Below the pieces are notes generated by a model. It was not told the DNA's origin. It saw only the letters and a program-made list of their open reading frames with translations, and searched no databases. From positions 1-64,000 of the forward strand of contig CAJUQA010000004.1 of the NCBI GenBank assembly GCA_910588375.1: DNA of 64,000 nt, written 5' to 3'. The translations under genes were made by a program, and so were the position numbers. This DNA is from an uncultured Odoribacter sp. GTDB taxonomy: Bacteria; Bacteroidota; Bacteroidia; Bacteroidales; Marinifilaceae. Numbering within the stretch: the first letter of the stretch is position 1; each line of letters begins with the position of its first letter. This document shows, piece after piece, positions 32,525 to 41,213 of the stretch.

Positions 32525-34033
32525 TTATTGAGAGTTTGTGATGATACGCCAGTAGCCTGCTTTCGTTGCTCCTTCGCGAGTTAGGATTCCCATTATACGT
32601 AGTTTGGCAATCTGCTTTTCTACAGCACGAGGGCTGATGCCTATATTGGAGGCCATGGCTTCTGCCGATATAGACGGGTCTGAAATGACAAGGTCTATGA
32701 TTTTTTGTGCAGTCTTTCCTACATTTTTGAGTTTTTGACCGGCCTCTCCGAACTTTTCTTCCGAACTTTTCTTCCGAACTTTTCTTCCGAACTTTTCTTC
32801 CGAACTTTCTTTATTTACACTGAATTCGTTAAGAGTAATATTGGCTCTTTGTGCTACTTTTTCTACAGGTATGTTTCCGGCTTCATTCCAATTCAGATTA
32901 TAGAAAGTTGTAAAGAAAGAGGATGCCTCTGTTTTGTAGTGCGGTTCTTTACCCGGTAGGAAATTAGGTAGTTTTTCCGTCAGTTCACGCATTTTGCGCA
33001 AGCCGGAACCCCGTTTTTCCATATAATCCAGTTGGGTGAACATATCGGCAATAACAGGGTTACGACGTAAAGAGGGAATGTTGTATATGTCACGGTCTTG
33101 AATCAGTGTACCGTCAAGCATTGCACCAGGGGATACCAGTTCTATCCGGTCGTCATAGATATCGATATGTACTTCTCCGCCCATGATGGTATAGTCTCGG
33201 TGAATAAGGTGGTTTACTAATCCTTCGAAGATGGCACGTTCGGAATATTCGGGTAGATTAAGGCGGTAGTTAGGCATTTTTACCCAACCTCTCATGGTAT
33301 AATTTTTGATAAAATCCATACCATATTTTAGTAGTAAAACAAGATTGGCTCTGTGTTCTATGGAACTGATGGCATTGTCTTTATATAGTCCATTCCAACG
33401 AGTGCAAAATATACGGGATTGAAATACGGTGCAATTGTCTACGAACAATAATCCTGCATGGGTTAATTTCCCGTTTGGCGTTACCAGTCCGAATGATTCC
33501 AGATATTTGTCATTCCATTCCTGACGGGTTTGTTCATGGAATGTGTTGGCAAGGATGATGAAAGAGTATTTATTTGCGTCTACTTGGGTCGGAAGGGAAT
33601 CCCATGTCATGTGTGTGCCTTTCAATACCAATGAAAGCAGTTGTTGGGAATTGCATTCCACGCTTTCATTACCAATCCGTGTATAGGCTGTGCGTGTCCC
33701 GTCCTGATAGTAATAATAAGGGGTTAACATTCCGGCTTTCACTTTTACTTCAAGCAAAGAGTGACCCTCGTGTTCTATTGGAATAAGTTGTATTTCGGGT
33801 ACAGGGTCAAGTCTTGCTTTTATCATTTCACTGATAAAGGAGGCATCCGCTTGTGGATTTTCCAAGCCTATAATTGTTCCTTCATCATTTACTCCATAAA
33901 ACAAACTACCACCATCAGTATTGGCAAATGCTGAAACAGATTTAAGCCAAGACTTTACTTTTCTGCGTTCCAACATTTCTTTGAAATCATAAGCCGAGCA
34001 TTCTGCGATTAATGTATTATTGTGTATTTGCAT
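32525..34033 (-). CDS. AlbA_2/Schlafen-type ATP-binding regulator
   Basis: A 502-aa protein of the family with an AlbA_2 (AAA_4) domain. Residues 15-140 hold FANTDGGSLFYGVNDEGTI near 36-54 and RIGNESVECNSQQL near 119. The middle (about 245-375) is the HATPase_c_4 part (FEGLVNHLIHRDY near 270, QLDYMEKRGSGLRKM near 330). The C-terminus (about 430-500) looks like a winged helix (ISAEAMASNIGISPRAVEKQ). These proteins are predicted transcription regulators; some belong to defence contexts. The DNA coding for residues about 408-430 is a 13-bp tandem repeat, so copy-number change would shift the frame and remove the DNA-binding tail. Confidence 0.85.
   Translation of the reverse strand: MQIHNNTLIAECSAYDFKEMLERRKVKSWLKSVSAFANTDGGSLFYGVNDEGTIIGLENPQADASFISEMIKARLDPVPEIQLIPIEHEGHSLLEVKVKAGMLTPYYYYQDGTRTAYTRIGNESVECNSQQLLSLVLKGTHMTWDSLPTQVDANKYSFIILANTFHEQTRQEWNDKYLESFGLVTPNGKLTHAGLLFVDNCTVFQSRIFCTRWNGLYKDNAISSIEHRANLVLLLKYGMDFIKNYTMRGWVKMPNYRLNLPEYSERAIFEGLVNHLIHRDYTIMGGEVHIDIYDDRIELVSPGAMLDGTLIQDRDIYNIPSLRRNPVIADMFTQLDYMEKRGSGLRKMRELTEKLPNFLPGKEPHYKTEASSFFTTFYNLNWNEAGNIPVEKVAQRANITLNEFSVNKESSEEKFGRKVRKKSSEEKFGEAGQKLKNVGKTAQKIIDLVISDPSISAEAMASNIGISPRAVEKQIAKLRIMGILTREGATKAGYWRIITNSQ
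32748..32812. repeat. 13-bp tandem repeat inside a coding sequence
   Basis: CCGAACTTTTCTT is repeated four times exactly (32748, 32761, 32774, 32787) with a fifth copy lacking one T (32800). The unit is not a multiple of three, so the protein passes through all three frames (SSEEKFG appears twice). Confidence 0.95.
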
Positions 34034-34072
34034 TTTTGGGGGTTGTTGGAGGGTATGTCTTTATATTTATCA

Positions 34073-34080
34073 CAAAGGTA
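34073..34080 (-). promoter_or_regulatory. -7 box of the AlbA_2 regulator
   Basis: TACCTTTG on the minus strand, about 40 bp upstream of the ATG at 34033, fits TAnnTTTG. Confidence 0.55.
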
Positions 34081-34218
34081 CGAATAATGTAGAAAATTCA
34101 TACGTTTTGGATAGCAAGGAAAACTCCAATTAGTGAACGAGATTTATTTTTTGGGGGTATGTCATGGTGAAAAACTAAGATACTGATATACTATATGTTA
34201 GTATTGTAAAAGGTTGAA

Positions 34219-34266
34219 CAAACTGCACTATTTTCGACTTTTTGGCCTTTCAAACTGCGCTATTTT
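34219..34266. repeat. 16-bp direct repeat
   Basis: CAAACTGC-A/G-CTATTTT occurs at 34219-34234 and 34251-34266, just beyond the 3' end of the TsaA-FmdE gene. The 235-bp region between the two neighbouring genes holds nothing else that I can support. Confidence 0.7.
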
Positions 34267-34268
34267 GG

Positions 34269-35153
34269 TTAAAAAGTGTTTAGAATGAAGAGCTGGTTGA
34301 AGTCGAGATTTAATACGGCGAAGCCTTTTTCCGTGGCGGAGAGATTGGCGGGGAGCTGGCGTTGGATGTAGTCGCGGTTGGAGGGGGATAGTTGCACTTT
34401 CCAGCCTTTTTCTTGTTTGTCTTTCACTTCAAAGTACATTTCGTCGGAGTGGTGGAGGATGAGGCGGTTGTTGCCGGGGGTGAGTCCCGTGACGTAGAGG
34501 ATACCGTCGATGGGGCAGTTTTGCATGTGTAGGGTGAGGGTGAAGTCGGCGGGATCGCGTTGTTCCGAATAGATTTCCTGCATGATGCGGGTGGCCGCCA
34601 TGATGCCCAATGCCAAACCGGGGCAGATGTGGCCGTGGAGTTGGGCGGATTGGAGCAGCAGTTGCGGCAGGTTGTTGTCCAGAATGTGGCGGATGATGTC
34701 GATGCGGGGGGCGTCTTTCTGAATGGCGTGGTGAATGGCGGATTGGTCGAAAAGGGAAGTGTCGCAGTATTTGATGTCGATGACGGGGGAGCCGTCGAGG
34801 GCGTCGGCTCCTTCCACATATAGTTTGTTGTCGTCCCGACGGAGCAGTTTTACGGTGGTGACGCCGATGTGGTTGGGACGGCGTGGGGAACGGGAGGCAA
34901 AGATGCCTTTGGTTTCACCGGTGCGGATGCGGGTGGTCAGTTCCGTTTGTTTTTCTTGGTGGAAGGAGAATAAGAGGTCGAGGTATTCGCATTGTTCGAT
35001 GTCTGATAATCCTTCGGCGTAAGGGGGAAGGATTTCGATTTCGGAGATTTCTTTTTTGATGTTTTCGGGGAGTTGGCTGACGGTGCACGTATTGTGTACG
35101 AAGCCGATGGGTTCTAATGCAATCATGAGCGTTGTAATTAAGTGTGTGTACAT
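34269..35153 (-). CDS. TsaA (TrmO)-FmdE fusion protein
   Basis: A 294-aa fusion. Residues 10-140 are a TsaA/UPF0066 domain (LEPIGFVHN start, FASRSPRRPNHIG near 85-97, VEGADALDGSPVIDIK near 113), the fold of tRNA m6t6A methyltransferase TrmO. Residues 155-260 resemble FmdE (HGHICPGLALGIMAATRI near 173, with the metal-type Cys/His, and NCPIDGILYVTG). This pairing is seen next to metal-uptake genes in anaerobes, so metal handling or cofactor insertion is more likely than tRNA modification. It follows the ATPase gene by 16 bp. ATG at 35126 (MIALEPIGF) is an alternative start. Confidence 0.8.
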   Translation of the reverse strand: MYTHLITTLMIALEPIGFVHNTCTVSQLPENIKKEISEIEILPPYAEGLSDIEQCEYLDLLFSFHQEKQTELTTRIRTGETKGIFASRSPRRPNHIGVTTVKLLRRDDNKLYVEGADALDGSPVIDIKYCDTSLFDQSAIHHAIQKDAPRIDIIRHILDNNLPQLLLQSAQLHGHICPGLALGIMAATRIMQEIYSEQRDPADFTLTLHMQNCPIDGILYVTGLTPGNNRLILHHSDEMYFEVKDKQEKGWKVQLSPSNRDYIQRQLPANLSATEKGFAVLNLDFNQLFILNTF

Positions 35154-35169
35154 AGTGATATTTTAGATT

Positions 35170-35925
35170 TTATTGCGGAATAATGCAGATGTGGTCGTTG
35201 TGGCGAATGATGTCTACCTGTATGTCGTATAGGTTTTGTATGTTTTCCGGGGTATAGGCGGATTGTCTGCCGGCGGCGAACAATTCGCCCTGTTTCAGCA
35301 TCAGTACGTTGTTGCAGAAGCGTGCCGCCATGTTGATGTCGTGGATGGTGAGAAGGATGTTCATGCCTTCGTCGGCGAGCTGTTGCAGAAGTTTCAGGAC
35401 TTTCATCTGGTGGTTGATGTCGAGGTTGGCAATGGGTTCGTCGAGCAGCAGTATTTGGGGTTGCTGGGCTAGGGCACGGGCGATGAAGACCCGTTGACGC
35501 TGTCCGCCGCTGAGGGTGGATAGGGGGCGCATGGCGATTGTCTCCAATTCGAGACGGGTCAGTAAGCGACTGACGGTTTCGAGGTCTTGCGGGGTGGGGG
35601 TGTATCGGATGTGGGGTTTTCTTCCCAGCAGGACGGTGTCGAACACGGAAAGGTCGGTGATGTATTCTTCCGTTTGGGGTATGTAGGCGATGATGCGGGC
35701 TAATTGTTCGGGAGAAAGTGAGTGCAAGGGCGTCTCTCCGAGCCGGATGCTGCCGGTTTTGATTTTCAGAATGCGGTTGAGGCATTTCAACAGGGTGCTT
35801 TTGCCGGACCCGTTTTGGCCGACGATGGCCAGCATGTCGCCTGCCTGTGTGTGGAAGGAGATGTTTTTCAAGGCGGGGAAACCGTTTTTGTAGGAGAATG
35901 AGATGTTGTTTACTTGCAGGTTCAT
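35170..35925 (-). CDS. FecE-type ABC transporter ATPase
   Basis: A 251-aa ATP-binding subunit of the iron-siderophore/cobalamin (FecCD) importer class. Walker A GQNGSGKSTLLKC lies near residues 36-48, the signature LSGGQRQRV near 138, Walker B ILLLDEP near 158 and the switch His in LLTIHDIN near 190. Its start overlaps the permease stop by 4 bp (ATGA), so they form one operon. Together with the permease, binding protein and receptor it makes a complete envelope uptake system. Confidence 0.93.
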   Translation of the reverse strand: MNLQVNNISFSYKNGFPALKNISFHTQAGDMLAIVGQNGSGKSTLLKCLNRILKIKTGSIRLGETPLHSLSPEQLARIIAYIPQTEEYITDLSVFDTVLLGRKPHIRYTPTPQDLETVSRLLTRLELETIAMRPLSTLSGGQRQRVFIARALAQQPQILLLDEPIANLDINHQMKVLKLLQQLADEGMNILLTIHDINMAARFCNNVLMLKQGELFAAGRQSAYTPENIQNLYDIQVDIIRHNDHICIIPQ

Positions 35926-36980
35926 ACTGTTTTTTTACGGATTAAGAGGAACAGAAAGAGCGGTACTCCGATGAAGGAGGTAAGGATGCCGACCGGCAGG
36001 ATGACGGGGGCGATGACGGTGCGGGCGACGGTGTCACAGAGCAGGAGGAACATACCGCCGAAGACGGCGGAGCCGATGATGAGAAATTCTTCGTTGGCTC
36101 CTGTGAATTTCCGGACGATATGGGGAACGACCAAACCGACGAAGGCGATAACGCCGAAAAAGGAGACGGCGGCGGCAGTACAGAGGGCGGTGATGACCAT
36201 ACCGGTGATGCGGGTGCGTTGTGGGGCGACACCGATGCTGTGGGCATAGTCGTCTCCGGCACTAAGCGCTTTGTAGTCCCAGCGTTTGAGATAGAAGTAG
36301 ATGAGGGCAGGGAGGGTGACGGCTGCGAGGAAAAGCAGTTTGTGCCAGTCGCTTCGGCCTAAATCGCCGAAGTTCCAGAATACGATGGAGGCCAGTTGGG
36401 CGTTGTCGGCGAGGTATTGGACGACGGCGATGCCTGCCCCGAAAAGGGCGTTAATGATGATGCCGGAGAGGATGATGGTTTCGACGGAGGCTTGTTTCAG
36501 TTTGATGATGGAGAGGATGATGGCGAGACCGATAAGGCTGCCGATGAAGGCCGATGCGGTGGTTGCGTATGGGGCGATGGAGGAGAGCCAGTGGGAGGAG
36601 TGAAGAACGTTGGTGTTTGCACTGAGAAATACAATGCTGAATGCAGCACCGAAAGCGGCGGCGTTGGAGATACCCAAGGTGTAGGGGGAGGCTAAGGGGT
36701 TGCGCAGGACGATTTGCATGATGACGCCTGCCAAGGAGAGAAGCGTTCCGGTGAGGGTGGCCGCCAAGATGCGGGGCAATCGCAGATTGAAGGCGATTTG
36801 GCGGTTGATTTCCATGCCTTCTCCCCGGAGCAGTTGTATCATTTCCCCGCTGCCGATACGGTGTGCCCCTGTCAATAGGGCGATGAAGCAGAGCAGTAAT
36901 AATAGTAGCAGGATGAGGAGGATGAACCGGCGGTTGCCAGTGCGGTATTTTTTGTATTGCAGGAGAATTTCTTTGTTCAT
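35922..36980 (-). CDS. FecCD-family permease
   Basis: A 352-aa inner-membrane permease with about ten segments. Signature regions are FNLRLPRILAATLTGTLLSLAG near 65, RNPLASPYTLGISNAAAFGAAF near 92, and the cytoplasmic coupling region near GVAPQRTR 248 and GLVVPHIVRKFTG near 276. It moves metal-chelates, haem or cobalamin across the inner membrane with the ATPase gene that overlaps it. The binding-protein gene overlaps its start by 4 bp. Confidence 0.93.
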   Translation of the reverse strand: MNKEILLQYKKYRTGNRRFILLILLLLLLLCFIALLTGAHRIGSGEMIQLLRGEGMEINRQIAFNLRLPRILAATLTGTLLSLAGVIMQIVLRNPLASPYTLGISNAAAFGAAFSIVFLSANTNVLHSSHWLSSIAPYATTASAFIGSLIGLAIILSIIKLKQASVETIILSGIIINALFGAGIAVVQYLADNAQLASIVFWNFGDLGRSDWHKLLFLAAVTLPALIYFYLKRWDYKALSAGDDYAHSIGVAPQRTRITGMVITALCTAAAVSFFGVIAFVGLVVPHIVRKFTGANEEFLIIGSAVFGGMFLLLCDTVARTVIAPVILPVGILTSFIGVPLFLFLLIRKKTV

Positions 36981-38071
36981 GATTCGGAGGTTGACAGTGA
37001 TTCATGGAAGAGGTTCCGGTAGTTTCCCCAACAGCGGCTTAGTGCGTTGTGAATGGGTTTGCCGACAAATTGCGTCAGGATTTCGTCGGCTTTTTCCGGT
37101 AGGAATATATCCGCAAATTGTTCGGGGTAGAGGACTTTGCCCGCATACCAAGCGTTGATGAGCATGACTTCAAAATTGGCGTGATGGTTGTTGTAAGGCC
37201 AAAGGGTATAGATTCGGCCGTTTCGGTAAGCCGAGAGCAATCGGTTCAGTTTTGGGTGATTGTTGAAGTTTTCTTCGACGAGGGGCAGGCCGCCGACGTC
37301 AATGAATATGACGTCCGGGTTCCAGTCAATAAGTTGTTCCCGGTCGATGTAAGTCCCGTTGATAGGGGATACGTAGGCGGAGTCGATTCGGGTGGCGACG
37401 TTGTCGGCACCGATAAATGCAAAGGCAGCGTAGTAGGGGTCGGTGGAGGTGATGTCTTTTTGTCCCCGGTAGGAGATGCCGCCGATGTAAATTCTGGGGG
37501 CGTGCGTGATGGTATCTGTCCGTTGTCGTAGTTCAGCGATTTGGCTGTCGATGAAATGCAGGAGTGAATCGACTTTTGTTTCGGTGTGAAGTACCTGTGC
37601 AATTTGTTTGAGCGATTGGTAAAAGAGCGGGCGGTTGCGGTGGAGGTCTCCGTATTCGAGGGCAAACACCGGAATGTTTGTGCGTTTTTGCAGGGCGTCG
37701 GCATCTTCTATCGTTGTGGCGGACATGAAAATCAAGTCGGGTTTGACCGAGAGTATTAATTCCGCGTCCCCACCCATCGCCGGACCGATAATGGGTTTGT
37801 GTGCCAGTTCGGGGTGGGCGAAGGTGTGGGGGAATTCATTTGGCCGGCATTCCTGTTCTTCCACCCCGCAGATGAGCGGGGCGCCTCCCGCATACGTAAC
37901 CAACCGGATGGCGCCGGAGCGGAGGCAGACAATCCGTGTTACCGAGTCCGGTAAGGATACTTCTCTTTCCAGTGCGTCTGTTACCGTGCGGGTGTAAGCG
38001 GTGGGATTCCCGTTTTGAACACGGCAGGAACAGCAGCAGAAAAGACTGCAGATGATGGCAATGATTTTCAT
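36977..38071 (-). CDS. Metal-chelate binding lipoprotein
   Basis: A 364-aa periplasmic binding protein of the FepB/BtuF type (Peripla_BP_2). The lipobox CCCSC lies near residues 12-16. Residues 30-60 (YTRTVTDALEREVSLPDSV, RIVCLRSGAIRLVTY) are the N-terminal lobe, KPDLIFMSATT near 108 and WNPDVIFIDVGG near 247 the usual hinge-lobe strands. It lacks the cobalamin features I can recognise, and His/Met-rich ligands are not clear. In the context of urease next door a nickel chelate is the inferred ligand. Confidence 0.85.
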   Translation of the reverse strand: MKIIAIICSLFCCCSCRVQNGNPTAYTRTVTDALEREVSLPDSVTRIVCLRSGAIRLVTYAGGAPLICGVEEQECRPNEFPHTFAHPELAHKPIIGPAMGGDAELILSVKPDLIFMSATTIEDADALQKRTNIPVFALEYGDLHRNRPLFYQSLKQIAQVLHTETKVDSLLHFIDSQIAELRQRTDTITHAPRIYIGGISYRGQKDITSTDPYYAAFAFIGADNVATRIDSAYVSPINGTYIDREQLIDWNPDVIFIDVGGLPLVEENFNNHPKLNRLLSAYRNGRIYTLWPYNNHHANFEVMLINAWYAGKVLYPEQFADIFLPEKADEILTQFVGKPIHNALSRCWGNYRNLFHESLSTSES

Positions 38072-38080
38072 GGGCAGGTG

Positions 38081-40117
38081 TTAGTCTTTGTTAATGTTTA
38101 CGGCAAGTTTGATGTTGGCGAGGCGTCCGGCGGAACGGTAGTCTTTGGTGTTCATGTGCCGGTTGTTGAATATATTGAGTATTTCCCCGCTGACATACAG
38201 TCTGTTCCGGAAAAAACGCTTGGACAATTGGGCATCCCAAACGCCGAATCCGTCGATGGAAGAAGCGTTGTCTTCGGTGGTGTATTGCTTGGTTTTGTAG
38301 CGTCCCCGAATCATGGCGTCTATGGTTTTTCCGGTCCAGAGTAAATATCCTTTTATCTGGTGTTTGGGTGCATAGGTGAGGGCTTTGCCGTTTAGTTCCG
38401 GTTTTTTGTCGAAGTCCTTGATAGCGGTATGGTTGTATGAATAGTTGATGTTTATTCTCAAACCGCTAATGGGGATGTAGTCCAAGTCGGCTTCCAAGCC
38501 TTTCAGTTCCACTTTTGAAATGTTTTGCCGTTGGTATGTGTCTATTTTCCCCCATAATTTTTCTCCTGTGGCGACGTAGTAGAGGAAATCTTTTCCTTTG
38601 GCGTAGTAAAAAGCGGGAGAAAGGGTCAGGTTTGGTCGGAGTTGGAATTTGCCTCCGATTTCATAGTTGTTGATTTTTTCGGGGCCTAACCGGGGGTTGG
38701 CGATTTTCGGGCCGACCCACATCCAGCCGGAGCGGCAGAGGTCGTCCAGAATGGAAGCCCGGAATCCTTGGGCGTAGGAGAGGTAAACGGAAACGGCGGA
38801 GATGGGATTGTAGCGTAGGGCGATGCGGGGTGAGAAATTATCCCAGCGGTTGTTGTTTAGTGTGCCATTGTAGGAATTAAAATCGGTGACGTTTTCCCCG
38901 CTTGCCTCGAACCATCCTTTGTGGAAAAAAGCATTGTCATACCGGAGTGCCAGTTGTAGCCAAAATCGCTCTTTCCAAAAGTTCAGCTCATCTTGGGCAA
39001 ATACGGAAAAGAAGGTCATGGTGCCTCGGTTGAGTACTTTGTCGGGAGAGGTGACGTAATAATCCCCTCCGTCGATGCTGCCGTTTTTAAATTCACTTCC
39101 GACGGCAATTTCATTGTATTTCCCGCCAAAATGCATGTGCAGGATGGCTCCCCAGTCGTCGCGGTCGGACTTGACGTCAAACCGTTGGTAAGCGTTTTGG
39201 GTGATGCGTTCGTCCAGTTTGAAGTAATCCTGCCGTTGGAAATAGCATGCGAGGTTGTAGGAAAAGGCGTTTTTCTCTCCGTAGAAACGGGTTTGTATGC
39301 GGTGGTGGTTGAAATGGCGGTATTCTCCTTCGGGAGCTTCTATTTTTTCTCCTTCGCCCCGTTTGTCCCGGTAGAGGTCGTAAGCGATTTCAACATTCCA
39401 TAAGGCTGTCGGATTGTACAGGAGTTTGGTGAATACGCCTCCTTCTTTCATGAAGCGGGCGACGCTGTAATCGGGTTCTGTACGCAAGCTGTCCGGAATG
39501 TTGTTGAAACCGTCTGTCCGGTTGTAATATCCGGAAATGAACAGGGCGAATTGCTTGTTTAGCCGGCTGGAAATACCCAAGCTGGTTTTCCATGTGTTTA
39601 ATGTGCCGTAAGAGACCGAGGCATTGGCGGAAAAAGGGGAGAGCGGCTTTTTGCTGATGATGTTGATGACTCCGCCCATGGCATTGTTCCCGTATAGAGA
39701 GGAACCGGGTCCTTTGAAGACTTCAATGCGTTGCACGTTGTCTGTGTGGATGCTGTTCCAGTTGACGGACCCTTCGTCCGAGGTGTTTATCGGAATGCCG
39801 TCAAACAGTACGAGTGTACGTCCCTGTTCGTCGCCGGCCAATCCCCGGATGCTTACGTTGGAGTGCATGTTGCTGATTCCGTCCGAGCGGGTGGTGTTTA
39901 CGCCGGAGAGCATCAGGAGAATGTCGTCTACGCTTTGGGCGGGTGAATTACGAAGGAGAACAGGGGTGAGGAGGTTAATACTGCCGGGACTTTTCGTGAC
40001 CGGACGTTCCAGGCGTGAGCCTGTGACAACGACTTCTTGTAGAGTGAAGGTCGTGTCGGCCCTTTGCCCTTGACAGATGTAAGGGCAGAGCAACAGAAAT
40101 AAGATGCTGTGTTTCAT
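38081..40117 (-). CDS. TonB-dependent outer-membrane receptor
   Basis: A 678-aa receptor with a signal peptide ending CQGQR. The TonB box region TFTLQEVVVTGSRLERP lies near 22-38; the plug domain shows NSPAQSVDDILLMLSGVNTTRSDG and RIEVFKGPGSSLYGNNAMGGVINII near 130-154, then the beta-barrel to the end. It lacks a CarboxypepD_reg domain and has no SusD partner, as expected for a metal-chelate or cofactor receptor rather than a sugar receptor. It is the first gene of the leftward operon and shares its promoter region with the urease operon. Confidence 0.9.
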   Translation of the reverse strand: MKHSILFLLLCPYICQGQRADTTFTLQEVVVTGSRLERPVTKSPGSINLLTPVLLRNSPAQSVDDILLMLSGVNTTRSDGISNMHSNVSIRGLAGDEQGRTLVLFDGIPINTSDEGSVNWNSIHTDNVQRIEVFKGPGSSLYGNNAMGGVINIISKKPLSPFSANASVSYGTLNTWKTSLGISSRLNKQFALFISGYYNRTDGFNNIPDSLRTEPDYSVARFMKEGGVFTKLLYNPTALWNVEIAYDLYRDKRGEGEKIEAPEGEYRHFNHHRIQTRFYGEKNAFSYNLACYFQRQDYFKLDERITQNAYQRFDVKSDRDDWGAILHMHFGGKYNEIAVGSEFKNGSIDGGDYYVTSPDKVLNRGTMTFFSVFAQDELNFWKERFWLQLALRYDNAFFHKGWFEASGENVTDFNSYNGTLNNNRWDNFSPRIALRYNPISAVSVYLSYAQGFRASILDDLCRSGWMWVGPKIANPRLGPEKINNYEIGGKFQLRPNLTLSPAFYYAKGKDFLYYVATGEKLWGKIDTYQRQNISKVELKGLEADLDYIPISGLRININYSYNHTAIKDFDKKPELNGKALTYAPKHQIKGYLLWTGKTIDAMIRGRYKTKQYTTEDNASSIDGFGVWDAQLSKRFFRNRLYVSGEILNIFNNRHMNTKDYRSAGRLANIKLAVNINKD

Positions 40118-40392
40118 TGTTTATTGTGTAATGTCGAGAGGCAATATGGCTTTCCTGCTGATAACTTTTATCATGCCTCTCGTTGCAATGTTGCCAGACA
40201 GGAGTGTTTGAAATAAATGATATTTGTTCATAACGTTTGGTTATGGATTATTGGCGGTGATACGAAAGGATGGAAAAAAAGTTTCGGTAGAGGTGTTGTA
40301 ACAAATAAACGGTTTGAACGTAATACACAACTAAATGTGATAAAAGACGTTTGTTTTTTATTGCTTGGGATATGAATCTAAAATAGAAAATT
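40118..40392. promoter_or_regulatory. Divergent regulatory region between metal uptake and urease
   Basis: In the 275 bp, CGAGAGGCA (40135-40143) pairs with TGCCTCTCG (40174-40182), a 9-bp hairpin in the leader of the TonB receptor gene, and CATAAC (40229-40234) forms a small dyad with GGTTATG (40239-40245). No clear TAnnTTTG box could be fixed for urease. I recognise no known riboswitch. Confidence 0.55.
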
Positions 40393-40695
40393 ATGCATTT
40401 AACACCGAAAGAAATTGACAAACTGATGTTATTGTCCTTAGGGGCTATTGCTGCACGACGGAAAGAAAAAGGATTGAAACTTAATTATCCGGAGGCCGTC
40501 GCTTATATCAGTTCTGCCGCCTTGGAGGGGGCAAGAGAAGGAAAAACGCTGGAACAGGTCATGACGGATTCCACGAAAGTTTTAACGAAAGCCGACGTGA
40601 TGGAGGGCGTGGCGGATATGATTTCCTTGATTCAAGTGGAAGCGGTTTTTACGGACGGGAGCCGTTTGGTAAGTATTCATCAACCGATAAAATAA
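40393..40695 (+). CDS. ureA: Urease gamma subunit UreA
   Basis: A 100-aa structural subunit of the nickel urease, which hydrolyses urea to ammonia and carbamate. The whole protein matches the gamma family: HLTPKEIDKLMLL at the start, RRKEKGLKLNYPEAVAYIS near 22-40, EGAREGKTLEQVM near 46 and the C-terminal FTDGSRLVSIHQPIK. It is a normal-length single subunit, not fused with beta. First gene of the rightward operon, followed by ureB after 7 bp. Confidence 0.97.
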   Translation: MHLTPKEIDKLMLLSLGAIAARRKEKGLKLNYPEAVAYISSAALEGAREGKTLEQVMTDSTKVLTKADVMEGVADMISLIQVEAVFTDGSRLVSIHQPIK

Positions 40696-40702
40696 AAATA
40701 TT

Positions 40703-41212
40703 ATGGCAGATACAAATAAAGCAGGAGCATCGCAACAAGCGCCCGTGGTTCCGGGGTTTACACCGGAACAGCATGTGGGCGTAGGAGGAGAGATATTAAG
40801 TTCAGGGCCGATAGAGTATAACGAAGGGCGTTATACGGCAAAACTGGTTGTTCACAATACGGGCGACCGCCCTATTCAGGTAGGGTCGCATTTCCATTTT
40901 TTTGAGGTGAACCGTTACCTTGAATTCGACCGGGCAAAGGCGTTCGGTTGTCACCTGAACATTCCCGCCACGACGGCTATTCGTTTTGAACCGGGAGATG
41001 AGAAAGAGGTGGAGGTTGTTGCCTATTCCGGTAAGCAGTATGTCATGGGCTTTAACGGTTTGGTGCAGGGATATACCGGAGATGAGGATGCGCCGACCTA
41101 TTATCCGAGGCGAGTGTTGGCTTTGGAAAATGCGAAGAATCTGGGATTTAAAATGACAGACGAAGCTACGGCGGAAGCGGAACTTCAAAAGAAAAATCAA
41201 AATACAAAATAA
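40703..41212 (+). CDS. ureB: Urease beta subunit UreB
   Basis: A 169-aa beta subunit. The conserved core runs from about residue 22 to 125 (GGEILSSGPIEYNEGR, VGSHFHFFEVNRYLEFDR near 67-84, GCHLNIPATTAIRFEPGD near 89). It is longer than usual (about 100-110 aa) because of an N-terminal extension of about 25 residues (KAGASQQAPVVPGFTPEQ) and a C-terminal extension of about 45 (YYPRRVLALENAKNLGF...). Such tails may shape quaternary assembly. Its stop is one base before ureC. Confidence 0.96.
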   Translation: MADTNKAGASQQAPVVPGFTPEQHVGVGGEILSSGPIEYNEGRYTAKLVVHNTGDRPIQVGSHFHFFEVNRYLEFDRAKAFGCHLNIPATTAIRFEPGDEKEVEVVAYSGKQYVMGFNGLVQGYTGDEDAPTYYPRRVLALENAKNLGFKMTDEATAEAELQKKNQNTK

Positions 41213-41213
41213 T

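Noticed and set aside
40118..40392. A cobalamin, molybdenum-cofactor or NiCo riboswitch before the TonB receptor gene
   Set aside because: No conserved box of these riboswitches was recognised; only a simple 9-bp hairpin is present.
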